From UBA5972 sp964637875 (GTDB lineage: Bacteria > Pseudomonadota > Alphaproteobacteria > Rhodobacterales > Rhodobacteraceae), in assembly GCA_964637875.1 (NCBI GenBank), contig CAZWXK010000001.1, forward strand, positions 58,249 through 122,248: 64,000 nt of DNA, in the 5' to 3' direction. The notes beneath the pieces were generated by a model. That model saw nothing but the letters and a program-made list of their open reading frames with translations, searched no databases and was not told the DNA's origin. Positions 17,036 to 24,023 of this stretch are shown here, in pieces (the stretch's first letter is position 1; each line of letters opens with the position of its first letter). Position numbers and translations under genes: made by a program.

Positions 17036-17465
17036 ACAGGGCGCGGATAACGCGGGTGGGCGCAAACGGTTCCGCCATGTCATGCGCGTGGGCTGGGCCG
17101 ATTGCGACCCCGCGCGCATCGCGTTCACCGGACGCATTCCCTATTGGGCGCTTGAGGCGATCGATGCCTGGTGGGAAGAATGCGTCGGGCTGGACTGGTA
17201 CGCGTTGAATGTCGATCGCGGCTTTGGCACGCCTTTTGTGCATATGAGTCTGAATTTCCGTTCGCCCGTCACCCCGCGCCATGCGCTGGAATGCGAGGTG
17301 CGGCTGCTGGCGCTGGGCAACAGCTCGATCCGGCACTGGGTGGCCGGGCGACAGGACGGGGTGCTGTGTTTCGAGGGGGAATTCGTGTCGGTCTTTGTGG
17401 AATCCAAAACCCTGACATCGCGGCGCCCGCCCGAAGACCTGCTTTCCATTCTCAAGGCCCTCTGA
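17019..17465 (+). CDS. Acyl-CoA thioesterase, 4-hydroxybenzoyl-CoA thioesterase-like hotdog fold
   Basis: The 148-residue protein has the hotdog thioesterase signature WADCDPARIAFTGRIPYWALEAID. The aspartate in the DCDPARI segment corresponds to the catalytic aspartate of the 4-hydroxybenzoyl-CoA thioesterase group. It overlaps the end of boxA by 17 bases, so translation is coupled. A likely job is to release CoA from benzoyl-CoA or from dead-end aryl-CoA esters when the ring oxygenase is limiting, but that is inference. It ends the boxCBA unit, before the TGCA-bearing boxR promoter region. Confidence 0.85.
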   Translation: MSKPTEQGADNAGGRKRFRHVMRVGWADCDPARIAFTGRIPYWALEAIDAWWEECVGLDWYALNVDRGFGTPFVHMSLNFRSPVTPRHALECEVRLLALGNSSIRHWVAGRQDGVLCFEGEFVSVFVESKTLTSRRPPEDLLSILKAL

Positions 17466-17476
17466 ACTGCGCCCTG

Positions 17477-17521
17477 TGCAGAGGTTTGCAGTATTGTTCA
17501 TGTTGCTGTTGTGCATTATAT
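17477..17521. promoter_or_regulatory. Putative BoxR operator and boxR promoter
   Basis: TGCA at 17477 and 17487 form TGCA-N6-TGCA (spacer GAGGTT), with a third TGCA at 17512. A candidate promoter is TTGTTC (17494-17499), 16 bases, TTATAT (17516-17521). The third TGCA would lie just before the -10, which fits autorepression. Confidence 0.6.
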
Positions 17522-17549
17522 TTCGCGCACGCGGCAGGGAAGGGCAGTG

Positions 17550-18473
17550 ATGAGCGAGATCGTGACGTTCAGCGGACAGGTGACCGCCCTCGGGCAGACA
17601 GGCCGTATCGATCAGGCCGCCACCGCGGCATTCCTGCAAATGGTGGGCGAGCGGGTGCGCGCCGTGCGGGCCCGAAAGGGAATGTCGCGGCGCGAACTGT
17701 CCGAGGTTTCGGGGGTTTCGCCGCGTTATCTGGCACAGCTCGAGACCGGCAAGGGCAACATTTCCATCGCATTGCTGCTGAAGATTGCGGCGGCACTGGA
17801 TTTCAGCGTCGAATGGCTGGTTTCACGCCATGATCCCTGGAGTTCCGAGGCTGCGATGGCGCGTTATCTGTTTGACAACGCAACCAGCGATCAGCGAAGG
17901 CGTGTTCTGAAAATCCTGGAATCCCAGCCGCCCCAGGCCAGCCGGGCCGGGCGTATTGCGCTGATAGGTTTGCGTGGCGCCGGGAAATCGACCCTTGGTC
18001 GCCTGGCCGCGGCCGAGCTGGACCTGCCCTTTCTCGAACTCAACGACGAGATCGAGGCCGCCAGCGGCATGCCGGTGAACGAGGTGTTCTCGCTTTATGG
18101 GCAGGAAGGCTATCGCAGGCTTGAACGCCAGGCGCTCGAGCGGATCGTGGCAACGCATGAAAATCTGATCCTCGCGGTTGCGGGGGGGATCGTTTCCGAG
18201 CCCGAGACATATAATTATTTCCTGCGCCATTATTCGGCGATCTGGCTGAAGGCACGTCCCGAGGAACACATGGCTCGTGTCCAGGGGCAGGGAGATGAAC
18301 GACCGATGATCGGCAACCCCGACGCGATGGCCGACCTTCGGCGTATCCTCTCGAGTCGCGAGTCGCTGTATGCCAAGGCGCTGGCACATGTCGACACGTC
18401 GAACACGACCCAGCAGGAAAGCCTGCGCGCCTTGCTGGATGTCATTCGCAGCGGTTTCCTGCAAAAGGGTTGA
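17550..18473 (+). CDS. boxR: Benzoyl-CoA-responsive transcriptional regulator BoxR
   Basis: BoxR is an XRE-family regulator fused to a shikimate kinase-like domain; in Azoarcus it represses box genes and responds to benzoyl-CoA. In this 307-residue protein the HTH is at about residues 33-85 (VRARKGMSRRELSEVSGVSPR). The kinase-like domain follows, with Walker A GLRGAGKST at residues 140-148. ATG 17550 is chosen over upstream frames that run through the promoter. The length and two-domain layout equal known BoxR/BzdR proteins. Its own promoter region carries the TGCA element, so autoregulation is likely. Confidence 0.92.
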   Translation: MSEIVTFSGQVTALGQTGRIDQAATAAFLQMVGERVRAVRARKGMSRRELSEVSGVSPRYLAQLETGKGNISIALLLKIAAALDFSVEWLVSRHDPWSSEAAMARYLFDNATSDQRRRVLKILESQPPQASRAGRIALIGLRGAGKSTLGRLAAAELDLPFLELNDEIEAASGMPVNEVFSLYGQEGYRRLERQALERIVATHENLILAVAGGIVSEPETYNYFLRHYSAIWLKARPEEHMARVQGQGDERPMIGNPDAMADLRRILSSRESLYAKALAHVDTSNTTQQESLRALLDVIRSGFLQKG

Positions 18474-18481
18474 CGCCGTGC

Positions 18482-18498
18482 TTTGCCGAAAAGGCAAA
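18482..18498 (+). terminator. Short stem-loop after boxR
   Basis: TTTGCC (18482-18487) pairs with GGCAAA (18493-18498) around five bases. There is no adjacent T-run; a TTTGTTTTTT run comes only at 18523-18532. It may be a weak terminator. Confidence 0.35.
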
Positions 18499-18574
18499 TG
18501 GTAGTATCATCTCCCCATAGATTTGTTTTTTCGGACGGGTCGCCCGGATCCGGGCCTTGTTTCAGGAGGTTGGC

Positions 18575-20197
18575 ATGCGTGTATTTCAGCTGATGGTGGC
18601 GGTTCTGTTTGCCACGGTGGGGGCTCTTGCCGCGACATCCCGTTCTTTTGCGCTCGAGGCATCGGCCACGACCACTCTCAATGTGCGATCGGGGCCGGGA
18701 ACCAGTTTTGGCGTCGTCGATTCGCTTGACCCCGGCGAGGTGGTTCAGGTCGGGGAATGTGCCGATAACGGTTGGTGTTATGTCTATCAGTCCGGGCCGA
18801 ATGGCTGGGTCAGCTCGCGCTATCTTGCGCCCGTTACCGGTGGGGGTGGTGGTTCGGGTGGCGGTTCGGGGGGGGGCTCGGCCAGCAATCCGGATTGCAA
18901 GCTGAAGCTGACCATCGATGGTTCGGGCCGGCCCGGGCTTGCCCTGACCTGTGGCGATGTGACCATTGCGACACCGGCCCCGACACCGGCCCCGACACCG
19001 CCGGTTGCCGAAAAGGCCTGTTTCTATACCGGGCTCAACTATACCGGCGCGGAATTCTGTACCGGACTGGGGACGATCAACAGCTTCAATGCGACCTTCC
19101 GCAACCGGATTTCGTCGGTGCGTCTTTTCGGTGGAGCCAAGGTCAAGCTGTGCCGACTGCCCGATCTGGCCGGCTATTGCCAGGAGATACCCGGGGATCG
19201 GCCGGTTCTGGGAGCGGCAATCAATGACCGCGCGGCATCGGTGATCGTGTTTACCGGTACGGCACCGACACCCACTCCGCCACCGACGAGCGATCGGGTG
19301 TGTTTCTATACCGGGGCAAACTATACGGGGGCAAGTTTCTGTCGTGGCCCGGGGGTTGTGAATGTTCTGAACGCGACTTTCCGCAACCGTATCTCGTCGG
19401 TGCGGGTATTTGGCGCCGCCCGCGCCCGTTTGTGCCGATTGCCGAATCTGGCTGGTCTGTGTCGCGACATCACGGGGAATCGCCCGGTTCTGAGTGCAAC
19501 GATCAATGATCGCGCAGCTTCGTTGAGGGTCTATGTCGGGGCGCCTCCGCCTCCCCCACCGCCTCCGCCTGCCACGGCACGGGCGTGTTTCTATACCGGC
19601 GCCAACTATACCGGCGCGCGGTTCTGCCGTGGGCCCGGGACGACAGCTGTGCTGGGGACGACCTTCCGCAACCGGATTTCATCCGTTCGGCTGTTTGCTG
19701 GAGCCAGGGCGCGGCTGTGCCGCCTGCCCAATCTCGCCGGACTCTGCCGGGATGTCACAACGAACCGCGCGCTTCTGGGGGCGGCGATCAATGATCGGGC
19801 GGCTTCGCTGAAGGTCTATGCCGGCACGCCGCCTCCGCCGGGCCCGCCGGTGACGGTCTCGACGGGGTTGATCCTGCTTCCGCGGGGTGGGCGTGCCAAT
19901 CTGGACAATGGCGCCATCGGCAGCGCCGGGGCGGATATCTGGTATCGCTCTCCCAATCCGGCGCTCAGGAACCTGGTTCCGGTGAATGGTGCGCGTTTTT
20001 CGCTGGGCAGCGGGACGGCCCGTGGTTATGCCGGCTGCCGCGTTGCGGCCTATTCGACCGGCGCGCTGTCACTGTGGACGATGCCTGTGGGCACTTATGT
20101 CTGTGTCAGGACAAATGCCGGCAGGATCAGCCAGTTCCGGGTGAATGGCTATGTCGGAAGCAGGGTCAAGCTGGGATATACGACCTGGGCACCCTGA
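18575..20197 (+). CDS. Secreted SH3b protein with three crystallin-like repeats
   Basis: The 540-residue product has a signal peptide (to about FALEA, residue 28). A bacterial SH3 domain follows (residues 29-85: TTLNVRSGPGTSFGVVDSL to GWVSSRYL), then a Gly/Ser linker. Three near-identical modules of about 80 residues start at Cys149, Cys243 and Cys338, joined by Pro/Thr-rich linkers, and a unique C-terminal domain ends the chain. Each module has CFYTGxNYTGxxFC, FRNRISSVR and CRLPxLAGxC, a double Greek-key pattern like beta/gamma-crystallin or I36 inhibitor domains. AGGAGG precedes ATG 18575. Function is unknown; cell-surface or protease-inhibitor roles are possible. Confidence 0.8.
   Translation: MRVFQLMVAVLFATVGALAATSRSFALEASATTTLNVRSGPGTSFGVVDSLDPGEVVQVGECADNGWCYVYQSGPNGWVSSRYLAPVTGGGGGSGGGSGGGSASNPDCKLKLTIDGSGRPGLALTCGDVTIATPAPTPAPTPPVAEKACFYTGLNYTGAEFCTGLGTINSFNATFRNRISSVRLFGGAKVKLCRLPDLAGYCQEIPGDRPVLGAAINDRAASVIVFTGTAPTPTPPPTSDRVCFYTGANYTGASFCRGPGVVNVLNATFRNRISSVRVFGAARARLCRLPNLAGLCRDITGNRPVLSATINDRAASLRVYVGAPPPPPPPPPATARACFYTGANYTGARFCRGPGTTAVLGTTFRNRISSVRLFAGARARLCRLPNLAGLCRDVTTNRALLGAAINDRAASLKVYAGTPPPPGPPVTVSTGLILLPRGGRANLDNGAIGSAGADIWYRSPNPALRNLVPVNGARFSLGSGTARGYAGCRVAAYSTGALSLWTMPVGTYVCVRTNAGRISQFRVNGYVGSRVKLGYTTWAP
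19016..19830 (+). repeat. Three tandem coding modules of 282-285 bp
   Basis: Module starts are at Cys codons 19019, 19301 and 19586. Each encodes about 80 conserved residues plus a Pro-rich linker of variable sequence. The repeat is clear in protein and partly conserved in DNA, so the copies arose by tandem duplication some time ago. Confidence 0.85.
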
Positions 20198-20211
20198 GCC
20201 GGGGTCGGCCG

Positions 20212-20802
20212 TCAGCACGGCTGGCGGTCGCCGATGGCCTCGCGCCAGTGCTTGCGGCACATGGTGACATAGGTTTCGTTGCCGCCGATCTGCACCTGCG
20301 CACCCTCGCGCAGCACCTTGCCGTCGTGGCCCTGGCGCACGACCATGGTGGCCTTTTTCCCACAGAAACAGATGGTGCGCACTTCGCGCATCTCGTCGGC
20401 AATCGCCAGTAGCGTGGCCGAGCCGGGAAACAGCTCGCCCCGGAAATCGACGCGCAGGCCGTAGCACATGACCGGCAGGTTCAGGTCATCGACGGCGCGG
20501 GCCAGTTGCCAGACCTGATCGGGTGTCAGGAACTGGGCCTCGTCCACGAACACGCAGGCGACATCGCCCTGTTCGGTCTGGGTGCGCAGCATCTCGAACA
20601 GGTCCGAGTTGGTGTCGAACATGTCGGCATCGCACCCGATGCCGATGCGCGAGGCGATCCTGCCCCGGCCCGCGCGGGTGTCGAGCCGGGCAGTCAGCAG
20701 ATAGGTGTCCATGCCGCGTTCGCGGTAGTTGTGCGACGCCTGCAGCAACACCGTGGATTTGCCGGCATTCATGGTCGAGTAGTGAAAGTAGAGCTTGGCC
20801 AT
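20212..20802 (-). CDS. tdk: Thymidine kinase
   Basis: The product phosphorylates thymidine to dTMP for nucleotide salvage. This 196-residue protein is of the TK1-like type, with the P-loop MNAGKSTVLLQ (residues 11-21) and Walker B FVDEAQFL. The lasso loop and zinc-binding segment include CFCGKKATMVV and a late CRKHW. The start at 20802 gives the usual length; in-frame codons further upstream cross the dispersed repeat and are not used. It converges on the crystallin-like gene with only 14 bases between the two stops. Confidence 0.92.
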   Translation of the reverse strand: MAKLYFHYSTMNAGKSTVLLQASHNYRERGMDTYLLTARLDTRAGRGRIASRIGIGCDADMFDTNSDLFEMLRTQTEQGDVACVFVDEAQFLTPDQVWQLARAVDDLNLPVMCYGLRVDFRGELFPGSATLLAIADEMREVRTICFCGKKATMVVRQGHDGKVLREGAQVQIGGNETYVTMCRKHWREAIGDRQPC

Positions 20803-20866
20803 GAGCCGTTTCTGCCCGCGGTGCGCCACGGGTTCAAGGGGAAATGCGTTGCGCTCTGTTGCGCGG

Positions 20867-20915
20867 GCGGGGGCGCTGCCCCCGCACCCCCGGACGTATT
20901 TGCGCAAAGAAGAAG
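20867..20915 (+). repeat. Dispersed intergenic element, copy 4, with hairpin
   Basis: GCGGGGG and CCCCCGC form a stem around a short loop at about 20867-20885. Then come ACCCCCGG and the element proper at 20894-20915 (ACGTATTTGC then GCAAAGAAGAAG). The element lies between divergent tdk and the cyclase gene. Confidence 0.75.
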
Positions 20916-21002
20916 CAGGGCGTGACCTTTGGGGCGATGGTGCGCCCCGTGGGCAGGTGGTATGAAGGGCCAAAGCCGTGAACAAGAGGGAGGAAATCAC
21001 GC

Positions 21003-21779
21003 ATGGCACGTCGTTATGTGGATCTGTCGGTGCCGCTGGAAACAGGGATCGTGTCGGACCCCGAGATCATGCTGCCAAGGATCACCTATATGGATCACAA
21101 GCAGACGGCCGGGCAGGTCTGTTCGTTTTTCGAGGGGCTGAGCCCCGAGGATCTGCCGGGTGGCGAGGGCTGGGCGATCGAGATGTTGCAGATTGCCACC
21201 CATAATGGCACGCATCTGGATGCGCCCTGGCATTTTCATTCGACCATGAATAATGGCGAGCGCGCCATCACCATTGACGAGGTGCCGCTCGAATGGTGCC
21301 TGAACCCCGGCGTCAAGCTGGATTTCCGCCATTTCGACGATGGTTACGTGGTCACGGCCGCCGATGTCGAGGCCGAGCTTGCCCGCATCGGGCACGAGCT
21401 GCAACCGCTGGATATCGTTGTGGTCAACACCTCGGCCGGGGCCTGTTACGGGCAGCCGGATTATCTGGTCAAGGGGTGCGGCATGGGGCGTGAGGCGACG
21501 CTGTATCTGCTGGAGCGCGGGGTGCGGGTGACCGGCACCGATGCCTGGAGCTGGGACGCGCCCTTTCCGCTGACCGCGCGGGAATATGCGCGCACGCAGG
21601 ATGCCTCGATCATCTGGGAGGGGCATCGCGCTGGCATGGAGATCGGCTATTGTCATATCGAAAAGCTGACCAACCTGGAAGATCTGCCCCCGACCGGGTT
21701 TGAAATTTCGTGCTTTCCCTACAAGATCAGGGGCGCATCCGCAGGGTTTACCCGCGCTGTCGCCATTTTCGAGGAGTAA
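21003..21779 (+). CDS. Cyclase/kynurenine formamidase-like metal hydrolase
   Basis: The 258-residue protein belongs to the cyclase family (Pfam Cyclase), which holds arylformamidases and related metal hydrolases. The metal-binding signature HNGTHLDAPWHF is present, with DLSVPLETGIVSDPE near the N-terminus. A GGGAGGAA site precedes ATG 21003. The next gene begins 4 bases after its stop and encodes a fumarylacetoacetate hydrolase-fold protein, so both likely act on one substrate. The kynurenine pathway is one option, but no other kyn genes are near; it could equally hydrolyse another ring amide or lactone. Confidence 0.8.
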   Translation: MARRYVDLSVPLETGIVSDPEIMLPRITYMDHKQTAGQVCSFFEGLSPEDLPGGEGWAIEMLQIATHNGTHLDAPWHFHSTMNNGERAITIDEVPLEWCLNPGVKLDFRHFDDGYVVTAADVEAELARIGHELQPLDIVVVNTSAGACYGQPDYLVKGCGMGREATLYLLERGVRVTGTDAWSWDAPFPLTAREYARTQDASIIWEGHRAGMEIGYCHIEKLTNLEDLPPTGFEISCFPYKIRGASAGFTRAVAIFEE

Positions 21780-21783
21780 TCAC

Positions 21784-22713
21784 ATGCGTCTTGCAACCGT
21801 TCTGCATGAGGGCCGGCCCCGCGTGGCGGCTGCGCTTGATGACGAAACCCTGCTGGATCTGGACAAGGCCGCCAAGTTTGCGCGCTATGAGACCGACACC
21901 TTCCAGCAGATGCTGTCGGTCGTGGAAGAGGGCGATTACGGGCTTGAGCAGGCCCATGGGCTGATCCGGCGTGCCGAAAGGCGGGCATTGCTGAAAACCT
22001 CTGACGTGACCTTCCTGCCGCCGATCATGCCCGTGCAGTTTCGCGACTGTCTGGTGTTCGAGCAGCACCTCAAGAACAGCTTTGCCGCCGCCGAACGGAT
22101 GACCGGGCACAGTTTCGACATTCCGCAGGTGTGGTATGACCAGCCGATCTATTACAAGGGCAACCGCTTTTCCTTTATCGGTCACGAGCATGACGTGATC
22201 TGGCCCTCTTATGCGCAGTTTCTGGATATCGAGCTGGAACTGGCCATCGTGATCGGGCGCAAGGGCAAGAATATCGCGCCGGAAGAGGCCAGCGATTACA
22301 TCTTTGGCTATACCATCCTGAACGATATTTCCGCCCGCGATGCACAGATGGCCGAAATGCCGGGGCAGCTGGGGCCAGCCAAGGGCAAGGATTTCGACAC
22401 CGGCAACATTCTGGGCCCGTATATCCTGACGGCGGATGAGGTTGACCACCCTGTCGCGCTGAACATGGAGGCCCGCGTCAATGGCGCGCGCTGGGGCGGC
22501 GGCAATTCGCGCGACATGCACCATGATTTTGCCGATATCATCTCCTTTATCTCGCGCGAGGAAACCCTGCATCCCGGCGAGGTGATCGGATCGGGTACCG
22601 TGGGCACGGGTTGCGGCCTGGAGATCGGCCGTCAACTGGCACCTGGAGACGTTTTCGAGCTGGAGATCGAGGGAATCGGCGTGTTGCGTAACCGGATCGT
22701 GAAGCCGGACTAG
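21784..22713 (+). CDS. Fumarylacetoacetate hydrolase family protein
   Basis: The 309-residue protein has the FAH fold. The central metal site reads DIELELAIVIGRKG, with the acidic pair ExE, followed by GYTILNDISARDAQ and the C-terminal SGTVGTGCGLE. Family members cleave or decarboxylate 2-oxo or 1,3-diketo acids using Mg2+ or Mn2+. ATG 21784 lies just after the cyclase stop, which indicates one operon. The sequence does not decide the substrate; catabolism of an aromatic or other cyclic compound is the best guess from its partner. Confidence 0.82.
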   Translation: MRLATVLHEGRPRVAAALDDETLLDLDKAAKFARYETDTFQQMLSVVEEGDYGLEQAHGLIRRAERRALLKTSDVTFLPPIMPVQFRDCLVFEQHLKNSFAAAERMTGHSFDIPQVWYDQPIYYKGNRFSFIGHEHDVIWPSYAQFLDIELELAIVIGRKGKNIAPEEASDYIFGYTILNDISARDAQMAEMPGQLGPAKGKDFDTGNILGPYILTADEVDHPVALNMEARVNGARWGGGNSRDMHHDFADIISFISREETLHPGEVIGSGTVGTGCGLEIGRQLAPGDVFELEIEGIGVLRNRIVKPD

Positions 22714-23028
22714 TCACCCGAATCCAAAGCGCGCTACATTGAATTTTTGCACCGCCGGATCGCCTGCGATCCGGCTCAAACCCGACCCCGCCCCCCAGGC
22801 GGGCGCGAATTGGTGGTGTCGTTTCAACAGATTGCAACGTTGCACTCGTGGAAGCCGCAGCGCAAATCTTGGCGCGCCCCCCTTGGGGTCGGGCGCGAAC
22901 CTCGCCTTGCGCAAAGTATTCAATGATACGGGTTACGATTCCACCTCACCGGCCGAAACAAGATGCACAGGCAGGGCTGTTGCCGCTGCGACATGCCCTG
23001 TATGCAACTGCCTGACTTTGCGGAAAAT
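22714..23028. other. Intergenic stretch without a gene
   Basis: This 315-base region between the FAH-family gene and tRNA-Gly holds a perfect inverted repeat: GCCGGATCG (22754-22762) and CGATCCGGC (22767-22775), with a 4-base loop. There is no T-run after it on the plus strand. Two related G/C-rich stretches follow (about 22781-22810 and 22872-22900). No credible coding frame was seen. Confidence 0.5.
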
Positions 23029-23103
23029 TGGAGCGGGCGATGAGATTCGAACTCACGACCCCAACCTTGGCAAGGTTGTGCTCTACCCCTGAGCTACGCC
23101 CGC
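23029..23103 (-). tRNA. tRNA-Gly (anticodon GCC)
   Basis: On the minus strand the acceptor arms GCGGGCG (23103-23097) and CGCCCGC (23039-23033) pair fully. The D-arm GTAGCTCAGGGGTAGAGC, anticodon loop TTGCCAA and T-arm GTTCGAATC are all present. The discriminator T is followed by an encoded CCA (23031-23029). Confidence 0.97.
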
Positions 23104-23529
23104 GTCCTTGGGTGAGGCGTGATTTAGCCTCTGTCTTGCGGGCGTGCAAGAGGAAAAAGGCAGGGCATGCGGATTTTTCGCGCCCTTCCTTCCGGCAGGC
23201 TTGGCGGGGCCTGATCAATGGCTTTCCCGGTTGCGCAGGGAACCTGTCCGGATTGATCCTGCCGAATCGCCATTCATCCACGTGATTGCGCCGTGACGGC
23301 CCGGCCCCCTTGCCGTGCTTGCGCGGCAAGGGCCATGGCGGTCGAGATCGGGTCGGGCAAGAGGCCGGTCATCCGTCGGCAGCCCCGCCCGGCGTGTCGC
23401 GCCCGGCGACGGGGCAGGTGTCTGTCGGTCGAGAGCGCAACCGAAAGTCGTGTTTGGCGCAGCCGACATATTTTGTTATGCCAAGAATGCGACCCGGAAA
23501 ACCGGGCGAAAAAAACAAAAGGGAAGATC
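23104..23529. other. Intergenic stretch without a gene
   Basis: These 426 bases lie between tRNA-Gly and the small membrane-protein gene. The end nearest that gene is A-rich and includes a CCCGG-AAAA-CCGGG stem at 23493-23506 followed by an A-run. I see no coding frame, operator or repeat that I can support. Confidence 0.4.
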
Positions 23530-23907
23530 ATGAATATCTGGAGAAGTTTTCTGCTGGTGGCAGTGCTGTACCTGCTGGGTGGCCTGCTTGTCGGCATGTA
23601 TGTGGGGGGGTCTCACGATCTCGAACTCAGGCCGTTGCATACGCATCTCAACCTGTTGGGTTTTGTGATGATGACTCTGTTTGCGCTTGTCTATCGGCAG
23701 TTTCCACAGATGGAATGCGGGCGCATGGCTCCCATCCATTTCTGGCTGTATCAGGTGGGCGTTCTGGGCATGCTTCTGGCGTGGCTGGGGGTTGCCTGGC
23801 GTCTGGCCGGAGAAGAAATGCTGGCGCCCCTGCGTGGGGCCAGCGAGGGGTTGGTCGTGCTGGGGGTGATGGTGTTCGGGCTGTGTGTCTGGCGCAATGC
23901 CAGGTGA
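23530..23907 (+). CDS. Small four-helix membrane protein resembling part of heme-copper oxidase subunit I
   Basis: The 125-residue protein has about four hydrophobic segments (residues 6-28, 38-56, 70-92, 100-120 by eye). The line LRPLHTHLNLLGFVMMTLFALVYRQF contains an HxHxNxxG pattern like a histidine-bearing helix of cytochrome oxidase subunit I. The protein is far too short to be an oxidase. GGGAAG lies before ATG 23530. It stands alone, with a terminator after it, and converges on pyruvate carboxylase. Similar short proteins occur in proteobacteria as hypothetical proteins. Heme binding is possible but unproven. Confidence 0.65.
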   Translation: MNIWRSFLLVAVLYLLGGLLVGMYVGGSHDLELRPLHTHLNLLGFVMMTLFALVYRQFPQMECGRMAPIHFWLYQVGVLGMLLAWLGVAWRLAGEEMLAPLRGASEGLVVLGVMVFGLCVWRNAR

Positions 23908-23910
23908 TCC

Positions 23911-23965
23911 TGCCCGTTGAGCGGGCTTTGCCCCGGTTGGCAGTCGTTCGGGGGCAGCGTTTTTT
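23911..23965 (+). terminator. Terminator region after the small membrane-protein gene
   Basis: GCCCG (23912-23916) and CGGGC (23922-23926), followed by TTT, form a first hairpin. TGCCCC (23929-23934) pairs with GGGGCA (23951-23956) and is followed by six Ts (23960-23965). A further G/C stem lies at about 23982-24012 and may serve the converging gene. Confidence 0.65.
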
Positions 23966-24023
23966 GGTGCCCTCGGCCTTCTGGAGGGGCTGGCCGCCGG
24001 TGATGCCGGCCCCTTGATGTTTG

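Noticed and set aside
22754..22775. Inverted repeat as a terminator of the FAH-family gene
   Set aside because: The stem is strong but has no T-run on the plus strand; left as a described inverted repeat only.
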